From NCBI GenBank assembly GCA_900548365.1, contig URKM01000006.1, forward strand, positions 1 to 63,011: a DNA stretch of 63,011 nt, in the 5' to 3' direction. Below, in pieces: positions 62,738 through 63,011 of the stretch (the stretch's first letter is position 1; each line of letters opens with the position of its first letter). The notes beneath the pieces are model-generated. The model saw only the letters and a list, made by a program, of their open reading frames with translations, did no database searches and was not told where the DNA came from. The translations under genes were made by a program, and so were the position numbers. Source of the DNA: an uncultured Collinsella sp. (lineage in GTDB: Bacteria > Actinomycetota > Coriobacteriia > Coriobacteriales > Coriobacteriaceae).

Positions 62738-63011
62738 TACTTAGCCTCCCCGTCCTGATTAGCGCGGGTAATGATCTTGGTCTTGATGGGCAGCTTGTGC
62801 TGGGCAAGACGCAGGGCCTCGCGGGCGATCTCCTCGGAGACGCCGGCGATCTCGAACATGACGCGGCCCGGCTTGACGACGGCCACCCACTCCTCGGGGT
62901 TACCCTTACCAGAACCCATGCGGGTCTCCGCAGGCTTCTTCGTGATGGGCTTGTCCGGGAAGATGGTGATGTAGACCTTACCGCCACGCTTCATGTAGCG
63001 GGTCATGGCGA
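62737..63011 (-). CDS. rplP: Large-subunit ribosomal protein L16 (uL16), C-terminal part
   Basis: The frame is open to the window edge; about 90 C-terminal residues are present: MTRYMKRGGKVYITIFPDKP, ITKKPAETRMGSGKGNPEEW, VMFEIAGVSEEIAREALRLA. The N-terminal about 48 residues lie outside. An internal Met looks like a start here, but comparison with the L16 family shows that it is residue about 50. Confidence 0.96.
   Translation of the reverse strand, partial: AMTRYMKRGGKVYITIFPDKPITKKPAETRMGSGKGNPEEWVAVVKPGRVMFEIAGVSEEIAREALRLAQHKLPIKTKIITRANQDGEAK

Overview
The window is about 63 kb of GC-rich bacterial DNA with dense coding on both strands. Gene content (single-chain PurL, GroES/GroEL, AddAB-like nuclease, an Etf-linked lactate dehydrogenase, YerC/TrpR-like regulator, DUF2974 and DUF2752 proteins) and the abundance of short palindromic repeats suggest a gut-type Coriobacteriia actinobacterium, most likely Collinsella or a close relative. 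That is an inference from gene content; no database comparison was possible. No rRNA, tRNA, CRISPR array or prophage was found.

Layout. 1-1480: 3' part of purL. 1827-6363 (minus): an ECF sigma factor operon with a polytopic membrane protein, an ABC ATPase and two ABC-2-type membrane proteins. 6591-9166: flavin oxidase-like protein, MFS exporter and its TetR regulator with twin operators. 9440-16696: methyltransferase, B3/4-domain protein, UDG-superfamily glycosylase, PGPG-motif protein, UvrA-like ATPase and DUF2974 protein. 16806-20409 (minus): lactate dehydrogenase-EtfB-EtfA operon of the electron-bifurcating type. 21242-25048: dnaE. 25292-27290: SLH-domain surface protein and a frameshifted acetyltransferase. 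27491-34198: addA/addB-like pair. 34396-35294: an AT-rich pair (secreted protein plus small membrane protein) that looks acquired. 35592-43551: YerC, ApbE, small membrane protein, APC permease, GH13 amylase, DUF2752 and zinc-ribbon membrane proteins, metallophosphoesterase. 44046-46142: groEL and groES. 46521-48990: small regulators and a DinJ-YoeB toxin-antitoxin pair lying between two fragments of a decayed DUF4143 ATPase. 49037-53894: amidohydrolase, M20 hydrolase, XdhC-like protein and a PAS/HTH regulator carrying an in-frame stop. 54022-56512: an ABC importer whose permease and ATPase are fused in one chain, plus its lipoprotein. 56674-61127: RidA, U32 protein, Gfo/Idh/MocA oxidoreductase. 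61425-63011: rplX, rplN, rpsQ, rpmC, rplP, read on the minus strand and ending after rplX with a strong terminator.

The strongest unexplained signal is a family of 31-bp REP-like repeats (arms CCTCAAA/TTTGAGG around AGTGCCTGTCCCC) with at least ten recognisable copies. Several form inverted pairs (REPIN-like). In three different genes the repeat lies across the 3' end and supplies the last codons and the stop. A second family of large nested stem-loops sits directly after groEL and after rplX, and a third long hairpin with a tandem duplicate closes dnaE.
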